A DNA stretch of 64,000 nucleotides, taken from contig OZ038453.1 in assembly GCA_964036195.1 (NCBI GenBank), forward strand, positions 5,223,469 to 5,287,468, in the 5' to 3' direction. The stretch is from Sphaerolaimus hirsutus. Lineage: Eukaryota > Nematoda > Chromadorea > Monhysterida > Sphaerolaimidae. Below are positions 11,401 to 24,607 of this stretch, one piece after another. The notes under the pieces were generated by a model. It was not told where the DNA came from. It saw nothing but the letters and a program-made list of their open reading frames with translations, and searched no databases. Position numbers and translations under genes: made by a program. The first letter of the stretch is position 1; every line of letters begins with the position of its first letter.

Positions 11401-14400
11401 ATATTTTACACCGTTGCGAAGCCCACAATGTCCTCTATCAGAATCCACAAAGTTTATAGGGGGTTCCCTGTCGCTACTTTATACCTAAGAAATCAAAACG
11501 TGCTTTCAGGTCAGTTCCTGCAGTTTGCATTGCCTGCGGAAGCACAATGCAAATCTGCGTAACAGCTATATTTTACACCGCTGCGAAGCCCACAATGTCC
11601 TCTATCAGAATCCACAAAGTTTATACGGTGTTCCCCGTCACTACTTTATACCTAAGAAATCAAAACGTGCTTTCAGGTCAGTTCCTGCAGTTTGCATTGC
11701 CTGCGGAAGCACAATGCAAATCCGCGTAACAGCTATATTTTACACTGCTGCGAAGCCCACAATGTCCTCTATCAGAATCCACAAAGTTTATAGGGGGTTC
11801 CCTGTCTCTACTTTATACCTAAGAAATCAAAACGTGCTTTCAGGTCAATTCCCGCAGTTTGCATCGGCTGCGGAACCACAATGCAGATCTGCGTAACAGC
11901 TATATTTTACACCGTTGCGAAGCCCACAATGTCCTCTACCAGAATCCACAAAGTTTGATGGGGGTTCCCTGTCGCTACTTTATACCTAAGAAATCAAAAC
12001 GTGCTTTCAGGTCAATTCCAGCAGTTTGCATTGCCTGTGGAAGCACAATGCAGATCTGCGTAACGGCTATATTTTACACCGTTGTGAAGCCCACAATGTC
12101 CTCTATCAGAATCCACAAAGTTAATAGGGGTTCCCTGTCGCTACTTTATACCTAAGAAATCAAAACGTGCTTTCAGGTCAGTTCCCGCAGTTTGCATTGC
12201 CTGCGGAAGCACAATGCAAATCCGCGTAACGGCTATATTTTACACCGCTGCGAAGCCCACAATGTCCTCTATCAGAATCCACAAAGTTTATACGGTGTTC
12301 CCCGTCGCTACTTTATACCTAAGAAATCAAAACGTGCTTTCAGGTCAATTCCAGCAGTTTGCATTGCCTGTGGAAGCACAATGCAGATCTGCGTAACGGC
12401 TATATTTTACACCGTTGTGAAGCCCACAATGTCCTCTATCAGAATCCACAAAGTTAATAGGGGGTTCCCTGTCGCTACTTTATACCTAAGAAATCAAAAC
12501 GTGCTTTCAGGTCAGTTCCCGCAGTTTGCATCGCCTGTGAAAGCACAATGCAGATCCGCGTAACGGCTATATTTTACACCGTTGCGAAGCCCACAATGTC
12601 CTCTACCAGAATCCACAAAGTTTGATGGGGGTTCCCTGTCGCTACTTTATACCTAAGAAATCAAAACGTGCTTTCAGGTCAATTCCAGCAGTTTGCATCG
12701 CCTGTGGAAGCACAATGCAGATCCGCGTAACGGCTATATTTTACACCATTGCGAAGCCCACAATGTCCTCTATCAGAATCCACAAAGTTTATAGGGGGTT
12801 CCCCGTCGCTACTTTATACCTAAGAAATCAAAATGTGCTTTCAGGTCAGTTCCCGCAGTTTGCATTGCCTGTGAAAGCACAATGCAGATCCGCGTAACGG
12901 CTATATTTTACACTGTTGCGAAGCCCACAATGTCCTCTATCAGAATCCACAAAGTTTATAGGGGGTTCCCTGTCACTACTTTATACCTAAGAAATCAAAA
13001 CATGCTTTCAGGTCAGTTCCCGCAGTTTGCATCGCCGGCGGAAGCACAATGCAGATCCGCGTAATGGCTATATTTTACACCGTTGCGAAGCCCACAATGT
13101 CCTCTACCAGAGTCCACACAGTTTGATGGGGGTTCCCTGTCTCTACTTTATACCTAAGAAATCAAAACGTGCTTTCAGGTCAATTCCCGCAGTTTGCATC
13201 GCCTGCGGAAGCACAATGCAGATCTGCGTAACGGCTATATTTTACACCGTTGCGAAGCCCACAATGTCCTCTATCAGAATCCACAAAGTTTATAGGGGTT
13301 CCCTGTCGCTACTTTATACATAAGAAATCAAAACGTGCTTTCAGGTCAATTCCCGCAGTTTGCATCGCCGGCGGAAGCACAATGCAGATCCGCGTAATGG
13401 CTATATTTTACACCGTTGCGAAGCCCACAATGTCCTCTACCAGAGTCCACACAGTTTGATGGGGGTTCCCTGTCTCTACTTTATACCTAAGAAATCAAAA
13501 CATGCTTTCAGGTCAATTCCCGCAGTTTGCATCGCCTGCGGAAGCACAATGCAGATCTGCGTAACGGCTATATTTTACACCGTTGCGAAGCCCACAATGT
13601 CCTCTACCAGAGTCCACACAGTTTGATGGGGGTTCCCTGTCTCTACTTTATACCTAAGAAATCAAAACGTGCTTTCAGGTCAATTCCCGCAGTTTGCATC
13701 GCCGGCGGAAGCACAATGCAGATCCGCGTAATGGCTATATTTTACACCGTTGCGAAGCCCACAATGTCCTCTACCAGAGTCCACACAGTTTGATGGGGGT
13801 TCCCTGTCTCTACTTTATACCTAAGAAATCAAAACATGCTTTCAGGTCAATTCCCGCAGTTTGCATCGCCTGCGGAAGCACAATGCAGATCTGTGTAACG
13901 GCTATATTTTACACCGTTGCGAAGCCCACAATGTCCTCTATCAGAATCCACAAAGTTTATAGGGGTTCCCTGTCGCTACTTTATACCTAAGAAATCAAAA
14001 TGTGCTTTCAGGTCAGTTCCTGCAGTTTGCATTGCCTGTGAAAGCACAATGCAGATCCGCGTAATGGCTATATTTTACACCGTTGCGAAGCCCACAATGT
14101 CCTCTATCAGAATCCACAAAGTTTATAGGGGGTTCCCCGTCGCTACTTTATACCTAAGAAATCAAAACGTGCTTTCAGGTCAGTTCCCGCAGTTTGCATT
14201 GCCTGCGGAAGCACAATGCAAATCCGCGTAACGGCTATATTTTACACCGCTGCGAAGCCCACAATGTCCTCTATCAGAATCCACAAAGTTTATACGGTGT
14301 TCCCCGTCGCTACTTTATACCTAAGAAATCAAAACGTGCTTTCAGGTCAGTTCCTGCAGTTTGCATTGCCTGCGGAAGCACAATGCAAATCCGCGTAACA

Positions 14401-16524
14401 GCTATATTTTACACTGCTGCGAAGCCCACAATGTCCTCTATCAGAATCCACAAAGTTTATAGGGGGTTCCCTGTCTCTACTTTATACCTAAGAAATCAAA
14501 ACGTGCTTTCAGGTCAATTCCCGCAGTTTGCATCGGCTGCGGAACCACAATGCAGATCTGCGTAACGGCTATATTTTACACCGTTGCGAAGCCCACAATG
14601 TCCTCTACCAGAATCCACAAAGTTTGATGGGGGTTCCCCATTGCTACTTTATACCTAAGAAATCAAAACGTGCTTTCAGGTCAATTCCAGCAGTTTGCAT
14701 TGCCTGTGGAAGCACAATGCAGATCCGCGTAACAGCTATATTTTACACCGTTGTGAAGCCCACAATGTCCTCTATCAGAATCCACAAAGTTAATAGGGGG
14801 TTCCCTGTCGCTACTTTATACATAAGAAATCAAAACGTGCTTTCAGGTCAGTTCCCGCAGTTTGCATCGCCTGTGAAAGCACAATGCAGATCCGCGTAAC
14901 GGCTATATGTTACACCGTTGCGAAGCCCACAATGTCCTCTATCAGAATCCACAAAGTTTATAGGGGGTTCCCTGTTGCTACTTTATACCTAAGAAATCAA
15001 AACGTGCTTTCAGGTCAGTTCCCGCAGTTTGCATCGCCTGCGGAAGCACAATGCAGATCTGCGTAACGGCTATATTTTACACCGTTGCGAAGCCCACAAT
15101 GTCCTCTATCAGAATCCACAAAGTTTATAGGGGGTTCCCTGTCGCTACTTTATACCTAAGAAATCAAAATGTGCTTTCAGGTCAGTTCCTGCAGTTTGCA
15201 TTGCCTGTGAAAGCACAATGCAGATCCGCGTAACGGCTATATTTTACACCGTTGCGAAGCCCACAATGTCCTCTATCAGAATCCACAAAGTTTATAGGGG
15301 GTTCCCCATCGCTACTTTATACCTAAGAAATCAAAACGTGCTTTCAGGTCAATTCCCGCAGTTTGCATCGGCTGCGGAACCACAATGCAGATCTGCGTAA
15401 CGGCTATATTTTACACCGTTGCGAAGCCCACAATGTCCTCTACCAGAATCCACAAAGTTTGATGGGGGTTCCCCATTGCTACTTTATACCTAAGAAATCA
15501 AAACGTGCTTTCAGGTCAATTCCAGCAGTTTGCATTGCCTGTGGAAGCACAATGCAGATCCGCGTAACAGCTATATTTTACACCGTTGTGAAGCCCACAA
15601 TGTCCTCTATCAGAATCCACAAAGTTAATAGGGGGTTCCCTGTCGCTACTTTATACATAAGAAATCAAAACGTGCTTTCAGGTCAGTTCCCGCAGTTTGC
15701 ATCGCCTGTGAAAGCACAATGCAGATCCGCGTAACGGCTATATGTTACACCGTTGCGAAGCCCACAATGTCCTCTATCAGAATCCACAAAGTTTATAGGG
15801 GGTTCCCTGTTGCTACTTTATACCTAAGAAATCAAAACGTGCTTTCAGGTCAGTTCCCGCAGTTTGCATCGCCTGCGGAAGCACAATGCAGATCTGCGTA
15901 ACGGCTATATTTTACACCGTTGCGAAGCCCACAATGTCCTCTATCAGAATCCACAAAGTTTATAGGGGGTTCCCTGTCGCTACTTTATACCTAAGAAATC
16001 AAAATGTGCTTTCAGGTCAGTTCCTGCAGTTTGCATTGCCTGTGAAAGCACAATGCAGATCCGCGTAACGGCTATATTTTACACCGTTGCGAAGCCCACA
16101 ATGTCCTCTATCAGAATCCACAAAGTTTATAGGGGGTTCCCCATCGCTACTTTATACCTAAGAAATCAAAACGTGCTTTCAGGTCAGTTCCCGCAGTTTG
16201 CATTGCCTGCGGAAGCACAATGCAAATCTGCGTAACGGCTATATTTTACACCGCTGCAAAGCCCACAATGTCCTCTATCAGAATCCACAAAGTTTATAGG
16301 GGTTCCCTGTCGCTACTTTATACATAAGAAATCAAAACGTGCTTTCAGGTCAATTCCCGCAGTTTGCATCGCCGGCGGAAGCACAATGCAGATCCGCGTA
16401 ACGGCTATATTTTACACCGTTGCGAAGCCCACAATGTCCTCTATCAGAATCCACAAAGTTTATAGGGGGTTCCCTGTCATTACTTTATACCTAAGAAATC
16501 AAAACGTGCTTTCAGGTCAGTTCC
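5466..16524 (+). repeat. 167-bp satellite array, left block (about 66 monomers)
   Basis: The unit recurs every 167 bp (some copies 164-166 bp), with landmarks TTTATACCTAAGAAATCAAA, GCAGTTTGCAT, AGCACAATGCAGATCCGCGT and AAGCCCACAATGTCCTC. The first monomers next to 5466 are the most divergent and the interior is more homogeneous, as expected for unequal exchange. Higher-order blocks are visible: a six-monomer unit of 1,001 bp repeated at 8711 and 9712, and a five-monomer unit of 835 bp at 14528 and 15363. Each monomer contains an apparent 60-codon frame ending at the conserved GTAA, but 167 is not a multiple of 3, so frames shift every unit and no continuous protein results. The length is close to a nucleosome plus linker, typical of tandem satellites. 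Centromeric or heterochromatic use is only inference. Confidence 0.95.
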
Positions 16525-17262
16525 TGTGTAACATTATCGTAAAATGTAAAATCTATAATATTTAAGTTGACGTTCTTATGTTCGCTTTTATATTTAATTA
16601 ATTCAATTTATTACGATTCCATTTTTATTCACATTCCATTTCTTAACATCTTCACATTTGTCATTTAATATCTCAAGCACGTTGTTTACAACGTGCGCTT
16701 CACATCGCTCACATATTTAGATCTTAGTCATTGCTCACATTCCGCCACATTTCCTTGACAAGCAGCACGCATATACGCCGTCATGTTTATGTTAAGCGGC
16801 AGGCCCACCCCGAGTGGGGGGCCGGGCCCGCGCGCCATTTCAAATGCTGTCTGGCTTGGCTCACATTTTCACTATCTTGTCAGTTTAGCTCGCTTTTCAT
16901 CGGAGAAGTGAGCGGGCAAGAATTGAACTTTCACAATTGGAAATGTTGGGTAAAAATCGGAGATTAGAGCCGACCGATTGGCGCCAAACCAATCGCCATC
17001 GGTCTGGCCCTTAAAAGCCGATTTCACAGCTAGAATCGGCAGTGTTTGCAACCTTGTCAACTTCACACGAATCTCTTCCTAGGATCTAAATAAGCGCCGT
17101 AGTCACTTTATTAAGTCGCTTGTTTTTGGTGCTAAGTTTAACTCTTGGTGCTTTAAGTCACCTCAGTGCTTTATTTCACACCAGCGCTGTTTGAGGTGCC
17201 TGTTCTCACAACCGCGCCACTTAATTGTTGCCTTTTGTCGTAATTAAGTGCCTTCTTTAAAA
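16525..17262 (+). mobile_element. Truncated BEL/Pao LTR inside the satellite
   Basis: These 738 bp match the first 738 bp of the 5' LTR at 23228-24330 with one substitution seen by eye (near 17050). The last 365 bp of the LTR, including its AATAAA, are missing. The right side returns to satellite in mid-monomer (ACGGCTATATTTTACACC), leaving about 46 bp of the unit absent, so this is not a clean insertion with target duplication. The left flank carries the same rare monomer variant (CCCTGTCATTACTTTATACC) as the flank of the full element at 23228. Both points favour duplication of the left junction of that element over an independent solo LTR. Confidence 0.85.
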
Positions 17263-20200
17263 CGGCTATATTTTACACCGCTGCGAAGCCCACAATGTCC
17301 TCTATCAGAATCCACAAAGTTTATACGGTGTTCCCCGTCGCTACTTTATACCTAAGAAATCAAAACGTGCTTTCAGGTCAGTTCCTGCAGTTTGCATTGC
17401 CTGCGGAAGCACAATGCAAATCCGCGTAACAGCTATATTTTACACTGCTGCGAAGCCCACAATGTCCTCTATCAGAATCCACAAAGTTTATAGGGGGTTC
17501 CCTGTCTCTACTTTATACCTAAGAAATCAAAACGTGCTTTCAGGTCAATTCCCGCAGTTTGCATCGGCTGCGGAACCACAATGCAGATCTGCGTAACGGC
17601 TATATTTTACACCGTTGCGAAGCCCACAATGTCCTCTACCAGAATCCACAAAGTTTGATGGGGGTTCCCCATTGCTACTTTATACCTAAGAAATCAAAAC
17701 GTGCTTTCAGGTCAATTCCAGCAGTTTGCATTGCCTGTGGAAGCACAATGCAGATCCGCGTAACAGCTATATTTTACACCGTTGTGAAGCCCACAATGTC
17801 CTCTATCAGAATCCACAAAGTTAATAGGGGGTTCCCTGTCGCTACTTTATACATAAGAAATCAAAACGTGCTTTCAGGTCAGTTCCCGCAGTTTGCATCG
17901 CCTGTGAAAGCACAATGCAGATCCGCGTAACGGCTATATGTTACACCGTTGCGAAGCCCACAATGTCCTCTATCAGAATCCACAAAGTTTATAGGGGGTT
18001 CCCTGTTGCTACTTTATACCTAAGAAATCAAAACGTGCTTTCAGGTCAGTTCCCGCAGTTTGCATCGCCTGCGGAAGCACAATGCAGATCTGCGTAACGG
18101 CTATATTTTACACCGTTGCGAAGCCCACAATGTCCTCTATCAGAATCCACAAAGTTTATAGGGGGTTCCCTGTCGCTACTTTATACCTAAGAAATCAAAA
18201 TGTGCTTTCAGGTCAGTTCCTGCAGTTTGCATTGCCTGTGAAAGCACAATGCAGATCCGCGTAACGGCTATATTTTACACCGTTGCGAAGCCCACAATGT
18301 CCTCTATCAGAATCCACAAAGTTTATAGGGGGTTCCCCATCGCTACTTTATACCTAAGAAATCAAAACGTGCTTTCAGGTCAGTTCCCGCAGTTTGCATT
18401 GCCTGCGGAAGCACAATGCAAATCTGCGTAACGGCTATATTTTACACCGCTGCAAAGCCCACAATGTCCTCTATCAGAATCCACAAAGTTTATAGGGGTT
18501 CCCTGTCGCTACTTTATACATAAGAAATCAAAACGTGCTTTCAGGTCAATTCCCGCAGTTTGCATCGCCGGCGGAAGCACAATGCAGATCCGCGTAATGG
18601 CTATATTTTACACCGTTGCGAAGCCCACAATGTCCTCTACCAGAGTCCACACAGTTTGATGGGGGTTCCCTGTCTCTACTTTATACCTAAGAAATCAAAA
18701 CATGCTTTCAGGTCAATTCCCGCAGTTTGCATCGCCTGCGGAAGCACAATGCAGATCTGCGTAACGGCTATATTTTACACCGTTGCGAAGCCCACAATGT
18801 CCTCTACCAGAGTCCACACAGTTTGATGGGGGTTCCCTGTCTCTACTTTATACCTAAGAAATCAAAACGTGCTTTCAGGTCAATTCCCGCAGTTTGCATC
18901 GCCGGCGGAAGCACAATGCAGATCCGCGTAATGGCTATATTTTACACCGTTGCGAAGCCCACAATGTCCTCTACCAGAGTCCACACAGTTTGATGGGGGT
19001 TCCCTGTCTCTACTTTATACCTAAGAAATCAAAACATGCTTTCAGGTCAATTCCCGCAGTTTGCATCGCCTGCGGAAGCACAATGCAGATCTGTGTAACG
19101 GCTATATTTTACACCGTTGCGAAGCCCACAATGTCCTCTATCAGAATCCACAAAGTTTATAGGGGTTCCCTGTCGCTACTTTATACCTAAGAAATCAAAA
19201 TGTGCTTTCAGGTCAGTTCCTGCAGTTTGCATTGCCTGTGAAAGCACAATGCAGATCCGCGTAATGGCTATATTTTACACCGTTGTGAAGCCCACAATGT
19301 CCTCTATCAGAATCCACAAAGTTTATAGGGGGTTCCCCGTCGCTACTTTATACCTAAGAAATCAAAACGTGCTTTCAGGTCAGTTCCCGCAGTTTGCATT
19401 GCCTGCGGAAGCACAATGCAAATCCGCGTAACGGCTATATTTTACACCGCTGCGAAGCCCACAATGTCCTCTATCAGAATCCACAAAGTTTATACGGTGT
19501 TCCCCGTCGCTACTTTATACCTAAGAAATCAAAACGTGCTTTCAGGTCAGTTCCTGCAGTTTGCATTGCCTGCGGAAGCACAATGCAAATCCGCGTAACA
19601 GCTATATTTTACACTGCTGCGAAGCCCACAATGTCCTCTATCAGAATCCACAAAGTTTATAGGGGGTTCCCTGTCTCTACTTTATACCTAAGAAATCAAA
19701 ACGTGCTTTCAGGTCAATTCCCGCAGTTTGCATCGGCTGCGGAACCACAATGCAGATCTGCGTAACGGCTATATTTTACACCGTTGCGAAGCCCACAATG
19801 TCCTCTACCAGAATCCACAAAGTTTGATGGGGGTTCCCCATCGCTACTTTATACCTAAGAAATCAAAACGTGCTTTCAGGTCAATTCCAGCAGTTTGCAT
19901 TGCCTGTGGAAGCACAATGCAGATCCGCGTAACAGCTATATTTTACACCGTTGTGAAGCCCACAATGTCCTCTATCAGAATCCACAAAGTTAATAGGGGG
20001 TTCCCTGTCGCTACTTTATACATAAGAAATCAAAACGTGCTTTCAGGTCAGTTCCCGCAGTTTGCATCGCCTGTGAAAGCACAATGCAGATCCGCGTAAC
20101 GGCTATATGTTACACCGTTGCGAAGCCCACAATGTCCTCTATCAGAATCCACAAAGTTTATAGGGGGTTCCCTGTCGCTACTTTATACCTAAGAAATCAA

Positions 20201-23200
20201 AACGTGCTTTCAGGTCAGTTCCCGCAGTTTGCATCGCCTGCGGAAGCACAATGCAGATCTGCGTAACGGCTATATTTTACACTGTTGCGAAGCCCACAAT
20301 GTCCTCTATCAGAATCCACAAAGTTTATAGGGGGTTCCCTGTCGCTACTTTATACCTAAGAAATCAAAATGTGCTTTCAGGTCAGTTCCTGCAGTTTGCA
20401 TTGCCTGTGAAAGCACAATGCAGATCCGCGTAACGGCTATATTTTACACCGTTGCGAAGCCCACAATGTCCTCTATCAGAATCCACAAAGTTTATAGGGG
20501 GTTCCCCGTCGCTACTTTATACCTAAGAAATCAAAACGTGCTTTCAGGTCAGTTCCCGCAGTTTGCATTGCCTGCGGAAGCACAATGCAAATCCGCGTAA
20601 CGGCTATATTTTACACCGCTGCGAAGCCCACAATGTCCTCTATCAGAATCCACAAAGTTTATACGGTGTTCCTTGTCGCTACTTTATACCTAAGAAATCA
20701 AAACGTGCTTTCAGGTCAGTTCCTGCAGTTTGCATTGCCTGCGGAAGCACAATGCAAATCCGCGTAACAGCTATATTTTACACTGCTGCGAAGCCCACAA
20801 TGTCCTCTATCAGAATCCACAAAGTTTATAGGGGGTTCCCTGTCTCTACTTTATACCTAAGAAATCAAAACGTGCTTTCAGGTCAATTCCCGCAGTTTGC
20901 ATCGGCTGCGGAACCACAATGCAGATCTGCGTAACGGCTATATTTTACACCGTTGCGAAGCCCACAATGTCCTCTACCAGAATCCACAAAGTTTGATGGG
21001 GGTTCCCCGTCGCTACTTTATACCTAAGAAATCAAAACGTGCTTTCAGGTCAATTCCAGCAGTTTGCATCGCCTGTGGAAGCACAATGCAGATCCGCGTA
21101 ACGGCTATATTTTACACCGTTGTGAAGCCCACAATGTCCTCTATCAGAATCCACAAAGTTAATAGGGGGTTCCCTGTCGCTACTTTATACCTTAGAAATC
21201 AAAACGTGCTTTCAGGTCAGTTCCCGCAGTTTGCATCGCCTGTGAAAGCACAATGCAGATCCGCGTAACGGCTATATTTTACACCGTTGCGAAGCCCACA
21301 ATGTCCTCTACCAGAATCCACAAAGTTTGATGGGGGTTCCCTGTCGCTACTTTATACCTAAGAAATCAAAATGTGTTTTCAGGTCAGTTCCCGCAGTTTG
21401 CATCGCCTGTGAAAGCACAATGCAGATCCGCGTGACAGCTATATTTTACACTGTTGCGAAGCCCACAATGTCCTCTATCAGAATCCACAAAGTTTATAGG
21501 GGGTTCCCCGTCGCTACTTTATACCTAAGAAATCAAAACGTGCTTTCAGGTCAGTTCCTGCAGTTTGCATCACCTGCAGAAGCACAATGCAGATCCGCAT
21601 AACGGCTATATTTCACACCGTTGCGAAGCCCACAATGTCCTCTATCAGAATCCACAAAGTTTATAGGGGGTTCCCCATCGCTACTTTATACCTAATTAAT
21701 CAAAACGTGCTTTCAGGTCAGTTCCCGCAGTTTGCATCGCCTGTGAAAGCACAATGCAGATCCGCGTAACAGCTATATTTTACACCGTTGCGAAGCCCAC
21801 AATGTCCTCTACCAGAATCCACAAAGTTTGATGGGGTTCCCCATCGCTACTTTATACCTAAGAAATCAAAACGTGCTTTCAGGTCAATTCCCGCAGTTTG
21901 CATCGCCTGCGGAAGCACAATGCAGATCCGCGTAACGGCTATATTTTACACCGTTGCGAAGCCCACAATGTCCTCTATCAGAATCCACAAAGTTTATAGG
22001 GGGTTCCCTGTCGCTACTTTATACCTAAGAAATCAAAACGTGCTTTCAGGTCAGTTCCCGCAGTTTGCATCGCCTGTGAAAGCACAATGCAGATCCGCGT
22101 AACAGCTATATTTTACACCGTTGCGAAGCCCACAATGTCCTCTACCAGAATCCACAAAGTTTGATGGGGGTTCCCTGTCGCTACTTTATACCTAAGAAAT
22201 CAAAACGTGCTTTCAGGTCAGTTCCCGCAGTTTGCATCGCCTGTGAAAGCACAATGCAGATCCGCGTAACGGCTATATTTTACACCGTTGCGAAGCCCAC
22301 AATGTCCTCTACCAGAATCCACAAAGTTTGATGGGGGTTCCCTGTCGCTACTTTATACCTAAGAAATCAAAATGTGTTTTCAGGTCAGTTCCCGCAGTTT
22401 GCATCGCCTGTGAAAGCACAATGCAGATCCGCGTGACAGCTATATTTTACACTGTTGCGAAGCCCACAATGTCCTCTATCAGAATCCACAAAGTTTATAG
22501 GGGGTTCCCCGTCGCTACTTTATACCTAAGAAATCAAAACGTGCTTTCAGGTCAGTTCCTGCAGTTTGCATCACCTGCGGAAGCACAATGCAGATCCGCG
22601 TAACGGCTATATTTTACACCGTTGCGAAGCCCACAATGTCCTCTATCAGAATCCACAAAGTTTATAGGGGGTTCCCCATCGCTACTTTATACCTAATTAA
22701 TCAAAACGTGCTTTCAGGTCAGTTCCCGCAGTTTGCATCGCCTGTGAAAGCACAATGCAGATCCGCGTAACGGCTATATTTTACACCGTTGCGAAGCCCA
22801 CAATGTCCTCTATCAGAATCCACAAAGTTTATAGGGGGTTCCCTGTCGCTACTTTATACCTAAGAAATCAAAACGTGCTTTCAGGTCAGTTCCCGCAGTT
22901 TGCATCGCCTGTGAAAGCACAATGCAGATCCGCGTAACAGCTATATTTTACACCGTTGCGAAGCCCACAATGTCCTCTATCAGAATCCACAAAGTTTATA
23001 GGGGGTTCCCTGTCTCTACTTTATACCTAAGAAATCAAAACGTGCTTTCAGGTCAATTCCCGCAGTTTGCATCGCCTGCGGAAGCACAATGCAGATCTGC
23101 GTAACGGCTATATTTTACACCGTTGCGAAGCCCACAATGTCCTCTATCAGAATCCACAAAGTTTATAGGGGGTTCCCTGTCATTACTTTATACCTAAGAA

Positions 23201-23227
23201 ATCAAAACGTGCTTTCAGGTCAGTTCC
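17263..23227 (+). repeat. 167-bp satellite array, right block (about 36 monomers)
   Basis: This block has the same monomer as the left block. The 835-bp five-monomer unit reappears at 17559 and, slightly altered, at 19728. The stretch 18560-19727 repeats 13360-14527 at an offset of exactly 5,200 bp. A 1,001-bp six-monomer unit beginning at 21327 is repeated at 22328. The array is interrupted on the right by the BEL/Pao 5' LTR. Confidence 0.95.
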
Positions 23228-24330
23228 TGTGTAACATTATCGTAAAATGTAAAATCTATAATATTTAAGTTGACGTTCTTATGTTCGCTTTTATATTTAA
23301 TTAATTCAATTTATTACGATTCCATTTTTATTCACATTCCATTTCTTAACATCTTCACATTTGTCATTTAATATCTCAAGCACGTTGTTTACAACGTGCG
23401 CTTCACATCGCTCACATATTTAGATCTTAGTCATTGCTCACATTCCGCCACATTTCCTTGACAAGCAGCACGCATATACGCCGTCATGTTTATGTTAAGC
23501 GGCAGGCCCACCCCGAGTGGGGGGCCGGGCCCGCGCGCCATTTCAAATGCTGTCTGGCTTGGCTCACATTTTCACTATCTTGTCAGTTTAGCTCGCTTTT
23601 CATCGGAGAAGTGAGCGGGCAAGAATTGAACTTTCACAATTGGAAATGTTGGGTAAAAATCGGAGATTAGAGCCGACCGATTGGCGCCAAACCAATCGCC
23701 ATCGGTCTGGCCCTTAAAAGCCGATTTCACAGCTAGAATCGGCAGTGTTTGCAACCTCGTCAACTTCACACGAATCTCTTCCTAGGATCTAAATAAGCGC
23801 CGTAGTCACTTTATTAAGTCGCTTGTTTTTGGTGCTAAGTTTAACTCTTGGTGCTTTAAGTCACCTCAGTGCTTTATTTCACACCAGCGCTGTTTGAGGT
23901 GCCTGTTCTCACAACCGCGCCACTTAATTGTTGCCTTTTGTCGTAATTAAGTGCCTTCTTTAAATTGCCTTATTTCTCCGGTAATTAGAGCTTTTCTTAG
24001 TTCTTAGAGAATTAAGTAATTAATTTAGTTGTAAATTAATTCCTTTGTTTACGTATAATTTTATATATATTTTATTTACACTTATTTCTTTGTATTTAAT
24101 TGTCTAAATAAAAACGTTCGTCAAAACCTTTGGTAAACAATCTAAATTTGCTTCACACTAACTCACGTCAATTCACGTCAACTCAATTAATCACATTTGA
24201 TAAAATAACGGAACGTCAACTATAGACGACGCTTCACGTCAACTTTCATACGTTCACATTTGTCCTCTTCCTCGGTTAGGAATAGGAGCTGGTTCACAAG
24301 TCAATTCAATAAGTTCCGTATTATTTTACA
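23228..24330 (+). repeat. 5' LTR
   Basis: It begins TGTGTAACATTATCG and ends TTATTTTACA, giving a TG...CA LTR of 1,103 bp. It includes a palindrome CACGTTGTTTACAACGTG, a GC-rich hairpin-like block around 23510-23535, a TATATATAT stretch near 24060, AATAAA at 24107-24112 as a probable polyadenylation signal, and repeated CACGTCAA words in the last 200 bp. The start is fixed by comparison with the copies at 16525 and 34400. Confidence 0.92.
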
Positions 24331-24348
24331 TGGCGCAGCGAGCAGGGT
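24331..24348 (+). other. Primer-binding site for minus-strand DNA synthesis
   Basis: TGGCGCAGCGAGCAGGGT follows the CA end of the LTR directly. TGG is the complement of a tRNA 3' CCA, so this is the expected primer-binding position. I did not identify which tRNA it fits. Confidence 0.75.
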
Positions 24349-24607
24349 GACTAATTAAACTAATTGGTCACTCTAATTAAGTCGTCTCGCGCGAAAATTC
24401 ATTGGAAATTGTTTTTCACAGCCTGAGTCACAAGCACGAGGTTACGGTAATACGGTTTTGGACGCAAAATCGTTAGTAGCGTGTGCATATTTACTTACGA
24501 TTTTACAAGTACAAGTCACAAGAAACGAAATATTTATTTTATTATTTTATTTCGTTCACAGCTAGCTACCACTTTGCTAATAAGCAATCAATCGACCGAG
24601 ATTTGCT
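24349..24607 (+). other. Untranslated leader of the BEL/Pao element
   Basis: AT-rich leader between the primer-binding site and the first long-frame ATG at 24608. It would be expected to carry packaging signals, but none can be pointed to. Confidence 0.55.

Noticed and set aside
16525-17262. Solo LTR from LTR-LTR recombination
   Set aside because: It lacks the last 365 bp of the LTR and a target duplication, and shares its left flank with the full element.
5518-23104. Dozens of overlapping 60-, 88-, 104- and 123-codon frames as a protein family
   Set aside because: They recur with the 167-bp satellite period. Because 167 is not a multiple of three, the same DNA is read in shifting frames and each ends at a fixed GTAA. 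The longest one arises from a 1-bp deletion. This is repeat structure, not coding.
5466-23227. CRISPR-like array
   Set aside because: The units are full-length homogeneous monomers with no unique spacers, in a eukaryotic context.
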